Positions 1-10,100 of a DNA stretch of 64,000 bases are shown in pieces. A program made the position numbers and the translations under genes. Every line of letters starts with the position of its first letter. Position 1 is the stretch's first letter. Under the pieces are notes generated by a model, which worked only from the letters and a program-made list of their open reading frames with translations, had not been told where the DNA came from and ran no database searches. Source of the DNA: Tanytarsus gracilentus (Eukaryota; Arthropoda; Insecta; Diptera; Chironomidae); NCBI GenBank assembly GCA_038502055.1, contig JAXRKN010000040.1:5783501-5847500 (forward strand). The letters are read 5' to 3'.

Positions 1-1
1 C

Positions 2-118
2 AAACCTACCGGGAAGAAGACGGAAAGCGATGAAAAGAGCAAAGAACGTGCGCTCCAAGGTCAACATAATCTTACCTTTAAAATATATAAGTTTTTTGAG
101 TCACTGATCAAACTGTAA
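2..118 (+). CDS. Possible 3' end or exon fragment of an upstream gene (left-edge partial)
   Basis: The first ~60 bases are richer in G+C than what follows. They read openly in frame 2 as a charged, lysine/glutamate-rich peptide (KPTGKKTESDEKSKERALQ), and the frame runs on to a TAA at 116-118. Alternatively the exon could end near 59 at a weak GT donor. The AT-rich, intron-like sequence begins right after it. There is too little sequence to name a family, and a chance open frame cannot be excluded. Confidence 0.25.
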   Translation, partial: KPTGKKTESDEKSKERALQGQHNLTFKIYKFFESLIKL

Positions 119-2896
119 AGAAATTTTATACCTTATTATATCAACTAAAATCTACTGTTTATTTTTTCAGCGAAAAAAAAATTAATTAAAAGTGAAAAAT
201 AATAAATAAAATTAAAATAACTTTATTAAGGTTAAAATTTGGTGTTAAATTATTATTTTGCACCTGTCGATTAAATTGTGAAATTCTCTTTGAGTCAACA
301 TTTGAAAATGTGTGTTTAAATTGCTACAAGCCACCATGAAATTTAGGGATCACCATCGTCGACCGGTATACAAAGGTTATTATACACATACACTAATATA
401 TAAGGAAGCATACATCTTTTGTTATTGAGTAACACATTTTTTTGCCTTTCCACGTTTGTCGTCTTATAAGAAGGAGAAAAAGGACGTGACGATTAATAAT
501 AATGAACTCATGAGCTCTTAAAAGAATTATAGAAAAGTTTCTTTTTTGACGCTCCGCAATAAATCGAATTGGTCGGTGCCTCAATGACCAATCTACAATA
601 GCCCCAAAACAAATTTTGCAGCAAAGCCAACATAGAACAGAATTTATTTGAGTCGTGGGAGCAAAATAATATATTTTATTCGTTTCCTCATCTCATCACT
701 ATCCTTTGTTTTCATCTTAATTTATTGTTTTATAGGATTTAAAAGTCGGAAAAGAAGAAAGTTTTTTTTAAATGAAGACGGGAATGGCAAATAAATGTGT
801 AACAATTGCTTTGTATTTTTTCTCTCCTTTTTGATAATTTTAATTCCATTTCATATGAATGCTGAATTACTGAAAAAGTAAGTAAGTGAGAAGGTAATTT
901 GCGGATATTTTCGTGTGCGACAAACTTTAGCTTCAGTCACGTTGGATGATATTTAAAGGTTACTGAGGTAGGACTATCACATTTCAAAGTATAGTGTTAA
1001 AACTTCCGTAATTTTTTAACATCTGGCGAAAGGAGAGAGAGAAATGAAAATTACAAATTTGTCATCTTTAGGAGTCATACATAAAAACAAATACATACAC
1101 ACGTCATTATGAAAGACGTCAGTATGTCACACACAACACACCTTTTTTGCCCAATATTTTTCCAATAAATATTCAGAAGGTCACAATAAGTAACTAAAAT
1201 ACACATTTTTGATAATAGAGCCATAAATATCCATTTTCATGGTCCAGGTCAGCAATTTGAAAAAAATTATCATGAAATTTCTAAGATGTATATGAATGAA
1301 ATAAAATTGAATTTAAGTCTGTTGAGAAAAAATAAGCGGTATAGATTCCTTGACGATTTAAATATACATTATAAGGTATTTAAGAAAGGCGTAAAGTCAA
1401 TAATTATTAAACACCTCATAGACGTTGGGTAATGTGCAAGGGATTTTTTTCTCTATATCCTTCTAATTGATCCTCATATAATTTATTATATCACGATGCT
1501 ATTATCAGAATAAATAAAATAAAAATCCAATGTATATTTTTTTAGGAGCACAGATAATTTATTGGTTTCCTTTCTTTTTATTCCTTTTAATTTTGTTCTA
1601 GCACATGCCCTGCGTGGGACATGAAAACCATTGGTGCCGTAATAATGAATCGTTGGGCCGGTTTAATTTTTTTGTTGGGTTTTTTGAATTTTAACGGTAA
1701 CATTAGGCCATGTCCCACGCAGGGCACATGCAAGAAGTTCGATAAGCTGGCAGCGTAAGAAAGTTATAAAAAAAATTTAACTTTTTCTTCGTTTTTCCTT
1801 TTGTATCATTTTCTTCGATCTTCCTTGGCAGGCAGTGATGAAGACGACACATGCTTTCTGGTTAGCAAACGTGACGTGTGTTAAAGACCACCCATTCAAG
1901 TTAATTTATTTTTTTGATGATGATTAATTTGGTGTGAGAATTGGATAAGAACTTTTTTTGGACACAGTATAAAAAGATTTTTTGGACTGTAAATTATTTC
2001 ACTGCGATGAACATGTCATGGCTTTATATTGATATAACATAAAATATCAATTTTGAATCTGGATGTATAATTTTAGCATGGAAATGTGTTTTTTATTCGT
2101 TAAGCTCTGGTAATCACAAAAAGAATAGACGAAAAGAAAAACGACGCCGTCTGGCTTGGCGCCCTTTAGCTACCACCCACAATTACTATTACCCCTCTCT
2201 CGCCCTCATATACAATGCTCTCGTCCTATACATTTTCGCTTCATAAAAATAAAAGTGACAAAAAGATGAGAAAATAAAGTTTTTAATGTATGTGATACAT
2301 TTTAACAAAAAAAATTGTTAAAATCATAAAACACGCAAAAAATTTCAAAAAAAACGTGCGGAAGTTTTAAAATTACAGTTGCGTAAAATTATCATGGCAG
2401 CAATAATCCTTTTTTTGTAAATTTCATCACTTTAACGCGAGAAAGAGAAATAGATTAAAAACTTCTTTCCATTACTGAAAGTAATAAATTTAACTCAAAA
2501 ATTACCATATAAATACCATTTCTCAGAACTATGCAATTAACTTATATAAAATGAGTAATTTGCTTTAAAGCAACAATTTTATGAATGGTAGGAAAATTAA
2601 TTTTTGGTGAAATTATACCAGAACGACGTGTTCTCAACTTGTGAGAAAAAAAATCAAGATCGCAAAAGTTCTATTTATTTTGCGAATTGAATAGAAGGAA
2701 GTCGTAAACTTGTATACAAATTTAAAATTTGAGGTCAAAAAGTTTTAATTAAATTCCAAAAGTAAATTTTTATCAAATTAATTTTATTGCAGATTCAAAA
2801 TTTATAGCAAAAATCATAAAAAATTTTAAGCTTTATTTAAAAAACTCTTCTTTTATTAATTAATCCGTTTCTGTTAGTTCAACTCGTTATTAAAAT
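119..2896. other. AT-rich non-coding spacer, no gene seen
   Basis: No open frame with coding character or credible splice pairs was found on either strand. The stretch holds a GC-rich inverted repeat around 1604-1730 (listed separately). It also holds a locally GC-richer, pyrimidine-rich patch near 2140-2230 that could be promoter or UTR sequence. The rest is AT-rich with short homopolymers. Confidence 0.5.
1604..1730. repeat. Short element bounded by a GC-rich inverted repeat
   Basis: The left arm 1604-1623 and right arm 1709-1730 are reverse complements over TGCCCTGCGTGGGACATG, 18 perfect bases. The right arm has two extra bases near its outer end. About 85 bp of unique sequence lies between them. 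The arms are far richer in GC than the surroundings. The arrangement fits a small MITE-like element or a hairpin-forming transcript. No clear target-site duplication was found. Confidence 0.5.
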
Positions 2897-3331
2897 TCAC
2901 ACTGTTAAATTTCTCTTGATATAAAAATAGTTGTCAGCATTTTCTATTTTCAAGTTCCCTTCGTCAAACTCCTTTCTGGTGGCTATGTTAATAATTTTAG
3001 CCTTTTCAATTAAATTTATAACAAATAGAAGGAAGGTGACGAGCATAAACGGTTCCAACAAGCCCAAATTTAAGTTCAAAAGAGAACTTTGATGATTATT
3101 GCTCACTGATGGATTCAAATATGGATGTCCAGCGTAGTCAGATGAAGGTTTTGAGACCATCATTGGATAGTAGTAAGCTGAACGTAATTTTTCATCCTCG
3201 AATTTAATTGTTGGCGATGACGATGACGAAGCTCCAACAAGAACAAAATTATCTTCTTTAGCAGCCGATTTAAAATTTCTTGAAGTAACAGCACAGATAA
3301 GTAAAACAAAAATTAATGACTTCAAATGCAT
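2897..3331 (-). CDS. Small secreted or membrane-anchored protein, unrecognised
   Basis: Single-exon gene of about 144 residues. The chosen start is the ATG at 3331, giving a clean signal peptide (MHLKSLIFVLLICAVTS). A second hydrophobic stretch near residues 95-112 (FMLVTFLLFVINLIEKAKI) looks like a membrane segment, so the product may be anchored rather than free. Between them lie a serine run and a tyrosine-rich patch. An in-frame ATG at 3364 was rejected because it lies upstream of the TCAGTTT initiator centred on 3348. No known domain is recognised. Small insect-specific membrane or cuticle-associated proteins of this build exist, but that is only analogy. Confidence 0.7.
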   Translation of the reverse strand: MHLKSLIFVLLICAVTSRNFKSAAKEDNFVLVGASSSSSPTIKFEDEKLRSAYYYPMMVSKPSSDYAGHPYLNPSVSNNHQSSLLNLNLGLLEPFMLVTFLLFVINLIEKAKIINIATRKEFDEGNLKIENADNYFYIKRNLTV

Positions 3332-3345
3332 GGTTGCAAAGTTAA

Positions 3346-3382
3346 ACTGAGAGAAAGATTTCACATAGGAAGTTCTTATATA
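3346..3382 (-). promoter_or_regulatory. TATA box and initiator of the small secreted-protein gene
   Basis: On the minus strand TATATAAG reads from 3382 to 3375. It is followed by TCAGTTT from 3350, with the presumed +1 A at 3348. The TATA-to-initiator spacing is about 34 bp, and the sequence matches the insect TCAGT initiator. The implied 5' UTR is only ~16 nt and decides the start codon at 3331. Confidence 0.65.
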
Positions 3383-3580
3383 CAGTTTAAAGAGTAATGC
3401 AGAACAATTTTCTTTCGTTTAAATGAATAAAAATGTCAGTTATGCTCTAAAAGAATTTTATTAAAGCGCACTATTCAAAAACTTTGACAAGAGAAATTAA
3501 TAATGATACCAAAACTGACGTTTACTAGTTTTCTCCTCTTTATTTTTTACAGGAGGTGGTGGCACAGCGTTTGTCTTGTG

Positions 3581-4686
3581 TCAAGTGCTTGATGCAATAC
3601 CCAGCATTTTCAAAACTTGCTCTTTGTAGTTATTTAAATTATAATCATTTTCTCCTTCATTCATAATGGCCTCAACACTCTTTGCGTACTCTTGTGGCGG
3701 TTCAATGTTCTTTTCGCCAATTGCGGGCCAATTTAACACTTCAGTGGAAGTTACTTTTGATTTATTTCTGTGCCAATCATAGTATTCCATGTCTGCTTCC
3801 GATTTAGTCGATTCCCACTCTTCGAAAGTATTTGATTCGTGATAAAGTGCAGTCAACAAGTACATGCTGTAGTCATAGTTTTGCTTCTTCAAAGGGCACC
3901 TATCGGTAACAAGGGTCAATTCATCTGTTTCTGGATTGTATCGTTCACCCACTAAGCGAACAAATTTATCATGTGCATGCTTGTCAAGTTTCAATTTTTC
4001 CAGCTTGATTTTAATAGTGACTATCCTTGACAGTGGATTTTTTATCGTTGGCAGCGCGTGAACGTAATCCGATGAAATGAATTGAATTGGAAAATGCTTT
4101 TCTTGTACTTCCTCGCTCTCAAGCCCCTTTGGCCAGGGTGTGCAGAACTTTTTGAGAGCTTCACACTGCTTACTGATGACGGGTGGAGGTAAATGAAGAA
4201 AATTTGGAATTTTCATGAGTTCAGCATTAGCGAATTTAGCCGGTGTAGCTTTGTTGTTTAGTGGAACCCATCCTTGACGCACCTTGAATTGTGAATAATA
4301 TTGTAATTCTTAGATAATTTAATTATTTAAGTAAAATTACCGGTAAAGGAACTGTAGCTGGATGAAAACTTCTTGGACCTGGCCATACAGCACCCCAATC
4401 TTGGTTAATTGGCATTTGCTTGTAGCGAGGAGGCAGCACATCTGGCGGTTTGTGTCGTCTTGAGGCCACTTTTGAACCTCCTTTAACTTTTCTCAAATTA
4501 AGCACACGGAATTCTGCAAAGCAATTTAGAATTTTAAAAAAAAATTATTGGATACGAATGAATACATTTACCTTCATCTGGTATCAATTCATCTTGAGTT
4601 GATGCTTCCTGTGAAAAGCAACGAATAATGCTGGGTTGACTCCTCGATATTGCCGAATATTTAATTTTTTTAAAATTTTTCAGCAT
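3581..4686 (-). CDS. mRpS35: Mitochondrial small-subunit ribosomal protein mS35
   Basis: Three exons: 4572-4686, 4341-4513 and 3581-4282, all with GT-AG borders and continuous phase, giving about 329 residues. The first exon encodes a basic, serine-rich N-terminus (MLKNFKKIKYSAISRSQ) typical of a mitochondrial targeting peptide. The body matches the MRPS35 family, for example the stretches NQDWGAVWPGPRSFHPATVP and RQGWVPLNNKATPAKFANAE and the ALYHESNTFEEWE region near the C-terminus. The protein is a structural component of the 28S mitoribosomal subunit. It lies about 110 bp downstream of the Atf6 stop on the same strand, with no sign of a shared transcript. Confidence 0.92.
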
Positions 4687-4796
4687 TGTAGAAATGTTGT
4701 TTTCTTCTGCTTTTTCTACTTCAGGGTTCGCATTTATTTAAAACTTCAAAATCCGTTGAAAAGTTTTTTTTATTAATTTTTTTTACAATTTATAAA

Positions 4797-6639
4797 TTAG
4801 TTACGATCAAAATTAAAGTACGGGGACAAGAATTTTCTGCCTTTCGCTGCTGCGACAAATCTTGAAGGAATTTTTTCAGAATTTCCAGAATTATTTGTGA
4901 TATTATTAAAATTAACATCTTCAGTTGAAGTTGAATTATTTAATTTTTCCCGATTGCACATGACAGATGATGTTGAATTTATGGCGGAATTTTTAACTAA
5001 TTGACTTGGGATCGATTTTTCCGCGACCTCAATTAGCGAAGTATTTAATACGATAGTCTCAATCTGCATCATCATGATTTTATCAGATATTGTGTCATTT
5101 TCATTATTATTACGTGGCATGATTAAATTCATTTTAACCATTTGTGAAAAGTTTTCAATCGCCGGCAGCAGAATTAACTGCTGATCACTTCTTAACGAAA
5201 GAACATAAAACGTATCTTCTTTGCGATTTATCTCGTCAAAGAATTCGTGAAACTTGAACGATTCGGGATTATAGAGATTATGATCGTGATCATTCATACT
5301 TTTTGGTACTTTTTTCCTCGACGATTGCCTTTTCGGGGCGCTCTTTTTCTTCTCCTTGCGAATTTGATTAAGCTTCGATTTCTCGTACATTTGAGTTAAT
5401 TTAATTTGCAGTGGATCTTCAAAATTAGCATAATTATTGTTGCTGTTGTCATCAAAGTTCATTGAATTGTTGTTGAAAAGCTCTGTTTGAGGTATCCAAT
5501 TTAAAAAATTTTCTATGTTGGCTTTTCGCACATTATCAGTTTGATTTAAATACAATGGAATGTTTCTTTCACTTTCTATGTTCTCACTTGAGACGCTTTC
5601 TTCGCTCGTTATATTATTATTCTCGACGAATAAAAGATGCCTCGATGAAAATTTCATGCTCGACTGTTTGAAATCACTAGTTTTTGCTGCATAATTACTC
5701 ATTGGAATGAAGTTATTGAATATATTAAAGCCGCCGACAATAAGCAGAATCGCAAACATGAGACTTGTGTTTTTCGTTGACGAAAGCCGACTCGATATTG
5801 AGCTAAAACAGCGACATGAGCTATACACTAATAACTTTGCTTTGAGTTGACTATTTTCGTCCTTTAATTTCTTATTTTCCTTCCTCAAATCTCCATTTTC
5901 GACCTCTAAACTTTGCAAATACTCCTTCTTTTTCCGTCGTGACTGCAGTGCTGATTCTCTGTTTCTGATTAAACGAGCTTTTAAAATTTGAGCTTTATCA
6001 ACGATTCCGTTAGGAGGATTATTAGACTCCGAATCCGATGAGCCCGAAATTAGTTTGGCAGGAAGAATTGGTTTAATTTTTTTAGCTGTCTGTGAATGAA
6101 TTTGAGTGATGGGAATTAGTTTAATGCCCTCCGCCACGACAATTGGATGCGGCGAAATTGGCGGAGTCAAAGTAGTGATATTTTCTGAGTAGCTTCCACT
6201 CGATTCTGAATGGGTTTTTGTACGTGTCGCATTTTCATTTTCATGAAAAAAATCAGAATTGAGAAAATCATCGGGATTAATTACTGTGTTGAGTTCCTCA
6301 TCGATCTCGATGTTGTTTCTTATACAATTGAAGATATTTCCGTTTAGTTCATTAGGAAGTGTTACAAAAAAATCTAGAAATATTTATCAATTAGTTTATG
6401 GTACATGTTTAATTAAATCTGTAAAATCAATGGAAGCATATTTTTGGATAATTCTTGTGACAGATTGCAGCTTATGTATAGTGCTAAGATCTGTCACAGG
6501 AATTAGTTAAAAATATGTTTCCGTTGATTTTTAAAATTTAATTAAACATGCACCATAAAAATTAAATGGGTTTATACATCTTCAATCGAAAAATTCTAAA
6601 TAAGTTTAAAATCTCACCTTGACACTCTAAAAAGTCCAT
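4797..6639 (-). CDS. Atf6: Cyclic AMP-dependent transcription factor ATF-6 (ER-stress sensor)
   Basis: Two exons, 6618-6639 (only 22 nt, encoding MDFLECQ) and 4797-6373, giving about 532 residues. The N-terminal acidic part is cytosolic. A bZIP follows at ~145-190, with the basic motif NRESALQSRRKKKEY and then leucine heptads. A single membrane segment is at ~210-230 (SLMFAILLIVGGFNIFNNF). Features of regulated intramembrane proteolysis are visible: N-x-x-P at the membrane end (NFIP) as for site-2 protease, and RHLL at ~252-255 as for site-1 protease. The luminal part keeps the conserved EDTFYVLSLRSD...LLPA block. In the family, ER stress sends the protein to the Golgi, where cleavage frees the bZIP half to activate chaperone genes. 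It shares a divergent ~520 bp promoter with pps. Confidence 0.93.
6395..6559. repeat. Long imperfect inverted repeat inside the Atf6 first intron
   Basis: Arms 6398-6465 and 6489-6556 are about 68 bp each and roughly 85% complementary, around a 23-base loop. The pairing extends a few bases further out on each side (TTTATGGT). In a plus-strand RNA about half of the differences would be G:U pairs, while fewer would be wobbles in the minus (Atf6-sense) strand. It may be a MITE or a long-hairpin/miRNA-type precursor. Target-site duplications are not obvious. Confidence 0.7.
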
Positions 6640-7162
6640 TCTTCAAATTCTACAGAATTTTTATGTATTTATTATAATTAATATTGCAATTAAATTAAAT
6701 TGAAAGACATACTAATGCCATAAAAAATGAGCTAAAAATTTTATTATTCTTTGATAAAAAAAAAGTTATGATTATGTTTGTGTTAGTGTATGTTTTATGA
6801 GCGTAGGGTCGCTCCACAAAGGAAAAAGTTAAATTCGAAGAGAGCGCCCTCTACAGTGAAGCAATTATTTTCGAGGGATAAATAAGTTTGATTCCGTAAA
6901 ATAAATTAAAAATAGCACAAGTTAATTGCATTAGATCTCGCCGAAAATACTTGAAAAGTGAAATATAAGTGATAATGCATAAAACAAATGTTTTTGGTGC
7001 CCAAAAAAATGTGAATTTTCCGTGAAATTTGTAAAAATATATTTTTTACATTTCGAGTGAAAGAGAAGGCAAGCTCTAAATTGAAAATAGAGAGAGATAA
7101 AAAACAGCGTTCATAATTGAGATTGAGAGAGTGAGAAATTTGAAGTTCGATTGTTTGCAAAA
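6640..7162. promoter_or_regulatory. Divergent promoter interval between Atf6 and pps
   Basis: This 523 bp between the two opposite start codons must contain both promoters and 5' UTRs. A GC-richer patch lies near 6800-6860. No TATA box at a sensible position was seen for either gene. The pps 5' UTR probably covers much of 6950-7162. Confidence 0.4.
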
Positions 7163-10100
7163 ATGTCTCATTCGAGCTTTAAGCTGATCGGTAACGATGA
7201 GCCGATGAGTCAAAATCTCATTATTGTGGTCAATAAAAATGGAAGTGTTGGAACTGACACTGCGACGCTTCAAAATCTTTTAAGTAAGTCTTTTTTTGCC
7301 GCCCTTTTAAGTTTCTAGCTTAACTCTTTTTTTAGCGAGCAAAGAAACACCAATGACGGGTGTGACGGTTTTACGCGAAACATCGCCAACACCAAGTATA
7401 AGTAATGAAATCGAAGACGAGCGAATGGAGCAGATTGATGTGCTAAAGCAACAATATAGAGCTGAACATCCGAATGCAGACGAGGATGAACTTGAAGAGC
7501 ATTTGCGAAAAATTTCGGACAATTCCGTTCCTCACGTGACATTGAGCGTAGAGAACTATTTTCCGCCCGATCAAGCAAGAAAGTTTGCAAACGATGTCCT
7601 CCATTTGGGCGGAATTGATAATCCACAGACACTCATGCCTATTGATTTTAACTTTAGACGCAAAATTGTACAAAATGATCACTGCTATACGCCGCTTACT
7701 ATGTCACCAGAGAGAAATGAAAAGACGGCAAATGCTAAACGAAAAGATCCATCGAGTCTGGTGAAAGCAGCGAGAAAAGAAGTTAAACAGAAAGTAAGAC
7801 AGTCGACAACAACCACCACGGTTGAGGATTCGGGTGATTCCGGAGACGATAGTGATGAGGAAATTGACGAGGAGCAATCAGCCGAAGATCAATCGGCCGA
7901 AGATATAAGTTTTAGCGAGTCGGATGACGATAATGATATGGACTTTAGTGTGAACGATCGATTCGGAAAGAAGGGAACTAAAAAAAAGCGCAAATATCGT
8001 CGTCAAAAACAAAAGAATTTATCATTCAAGGACTTTATGCTGGAGGGCGGTGGTGGTAGTGCTGCGGCTGATTTAAGTTCTCTGGACGATGAACCCAAGA
8101 AAAAGTATGGAAAAGTTGTTTCTAAAAAGACATCCCACTCATCGCGATCATCGGCGAGTGGCTCAAAAATCGTAAACACCCCATCGAAAGGAACAATTCA
8201 ACAAACGGTCGCAAAAAAGGTTCAAAGTGCGAATGAAAAGAGTTTGAAAATCAACACTCCGCAGTCGAAGTTTGTTCCAAGTTCAACTTTTAAAGCGGCA
8301 ACGACAACTGCCAGTGGAAACATAAGTCAAATTTCTATACAATCGGCTGCGCCTACGAAGACTATTCAAGAGAGGGAGATAGTTGAGTCTATCGCCAAAG
8401 ATCTCGAAAAATCATTTCCAGAAAGTAATGCAAGCACTTCCCGAATAATAACAGGTAACTACTATATGGTTGGGTTTTTTTGAGTGCTTTGAAGAAACAT
8501 TTTAAATTTTTTTAGCAACACCTCTTAAAAAAGCCGAAAGCATTCCTAATATAATGCAAATTATGGAACAAAACACTTCCGCAGAAGTCTTAGATCAAAG
8601 TCTTTCGACGCTCGAGCACATCGACGCATCTGACGGTGGAGCCAGCATTGAAGAAATAGGCGATGCATTAATTGCCGTTTTGGGTAAAAATTTAAAAGTT
8701 GACAAATGTATAAAATTTATAAACTTTAAACTTTTATTTAATCAGGAAATGAAGCTATTGATGAATTGTTAAATCAAAATGATTTAATGAACTTTGAGCC
8801 GAGTAGCACTGCCCTCATTGTTAAGCCAATTCAAGTACAGCAGGTTCCTCTGCTGGTCGACACCATTTCATTGTCACCAACAACATCTCCCCTTACATTT
8901 TCATTATCATCGCCGCAACATCATCAATTGCCAAAGATTCTCAACAAGCAAGCTCCGCAAAAAGATCCAATTAAAATTGTCAAGAATGGACGTGTCATAA
9001 CTCTTCCAGTTATTGAAGCGCCTGCAACGCGAGGTGCCAAGAGAAGAGCACAGGGTGAGCCTCTTACGCCAATCATTTCCACACCACCAACTGCGAAAGC
9101 AATTAGAGCGGAAAAAACTCCATCCAACAAAGATCCCGATTCAAGAAATTCAAGTCGTCGATCGTCTCTGAACAAGAGCGAAAGTAGAAGACAGAGTGTC
9201 GCCACACAGGGTGCAATTGAAGCTGATGATGAGGGCAATTCCGATGCAAGTTGGAACTCTGAAGACGATCCCGACCGTTTATGGTGCATTTGTAAGCAAC
9301 CTCATAACAATCGATTCATGATTTGTTGCGACAAATGTGAAGATTGGTTCCACGGCACGTGCGTAAATGTGACAAAAGCTCAAGGAAAGGTTATGGAAGA
9401 GAATAAAAAGAAATGGCTATGTCCAAATTGCAAAACAATCGGAGTTGGCGTCAGTGCTACAAAGAAAGATCCCAATAAAAAGACTCTCAATCAACAAAAA
9501 TTGACAAAATTCTTCAGTAAACATCAAAACGAATCGGCCGACGATGAAGACATGCCCAGTGCAAATATGTGTGTTGTTTGCGGTAAAAATTCATCAAGAA
9601 TCGATTCAATATATTGTAGCGATGAGTGCATACAAAATCATGCAATAAAACACACTTCTGATGATACTTCTGTTACATCGCCAAAGCCATCAATCACCAC
9701 ACCACCTCAACAACCGCACCCGCAAAAACCCGAAGTTAAACGTGGAAATATACTCAAAAATCAAGAGGGAAATGTCATTGTGTACGAAAAAACTACCGAA
9801 AAACTTTTATCGTCAAAATTATGGCCACACATCAGTGTTTTACCTCAATGGCTTGCGCAAAATCCCAACTGTGAACCAGTTCGACCGGGAACTAACAAAG
9901 CGAATATATTGATGTCGAGCATATCGAATAAAAAACAACTTTCGTCAGCGCTTCAAACACCTACAATTTCGTCGACAACTCCTCCCGTCGTTAAGAGTCA
10001 AACAGTGGATGAATTATTTTCCAATCCAGTAAAGATTAATACGGGAAATGCACAAACGACTACACCTGTTGCTTCCGTGGTTGCAAGGTAACAATTGTTT

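Noticed and set aside
336..420. ATG in a GCCACC context possibly opening a first exon
   Set aside because: The frame closes after about 31 codons, no convincing donor or partner exon was found, and vertebrate-type Kozak context means little in insects.
3332..3364. Upstream in-frame ATG for the small secreted-protein gene
   Set aside because: It lies upstream of the predicted transcription start and would bury the signal peptide behind eleven extra residues.
7315..7682. Minus-strand open frames over the second pps exon
   Set aside because: They are antisense shadows of the pps coding sequence.
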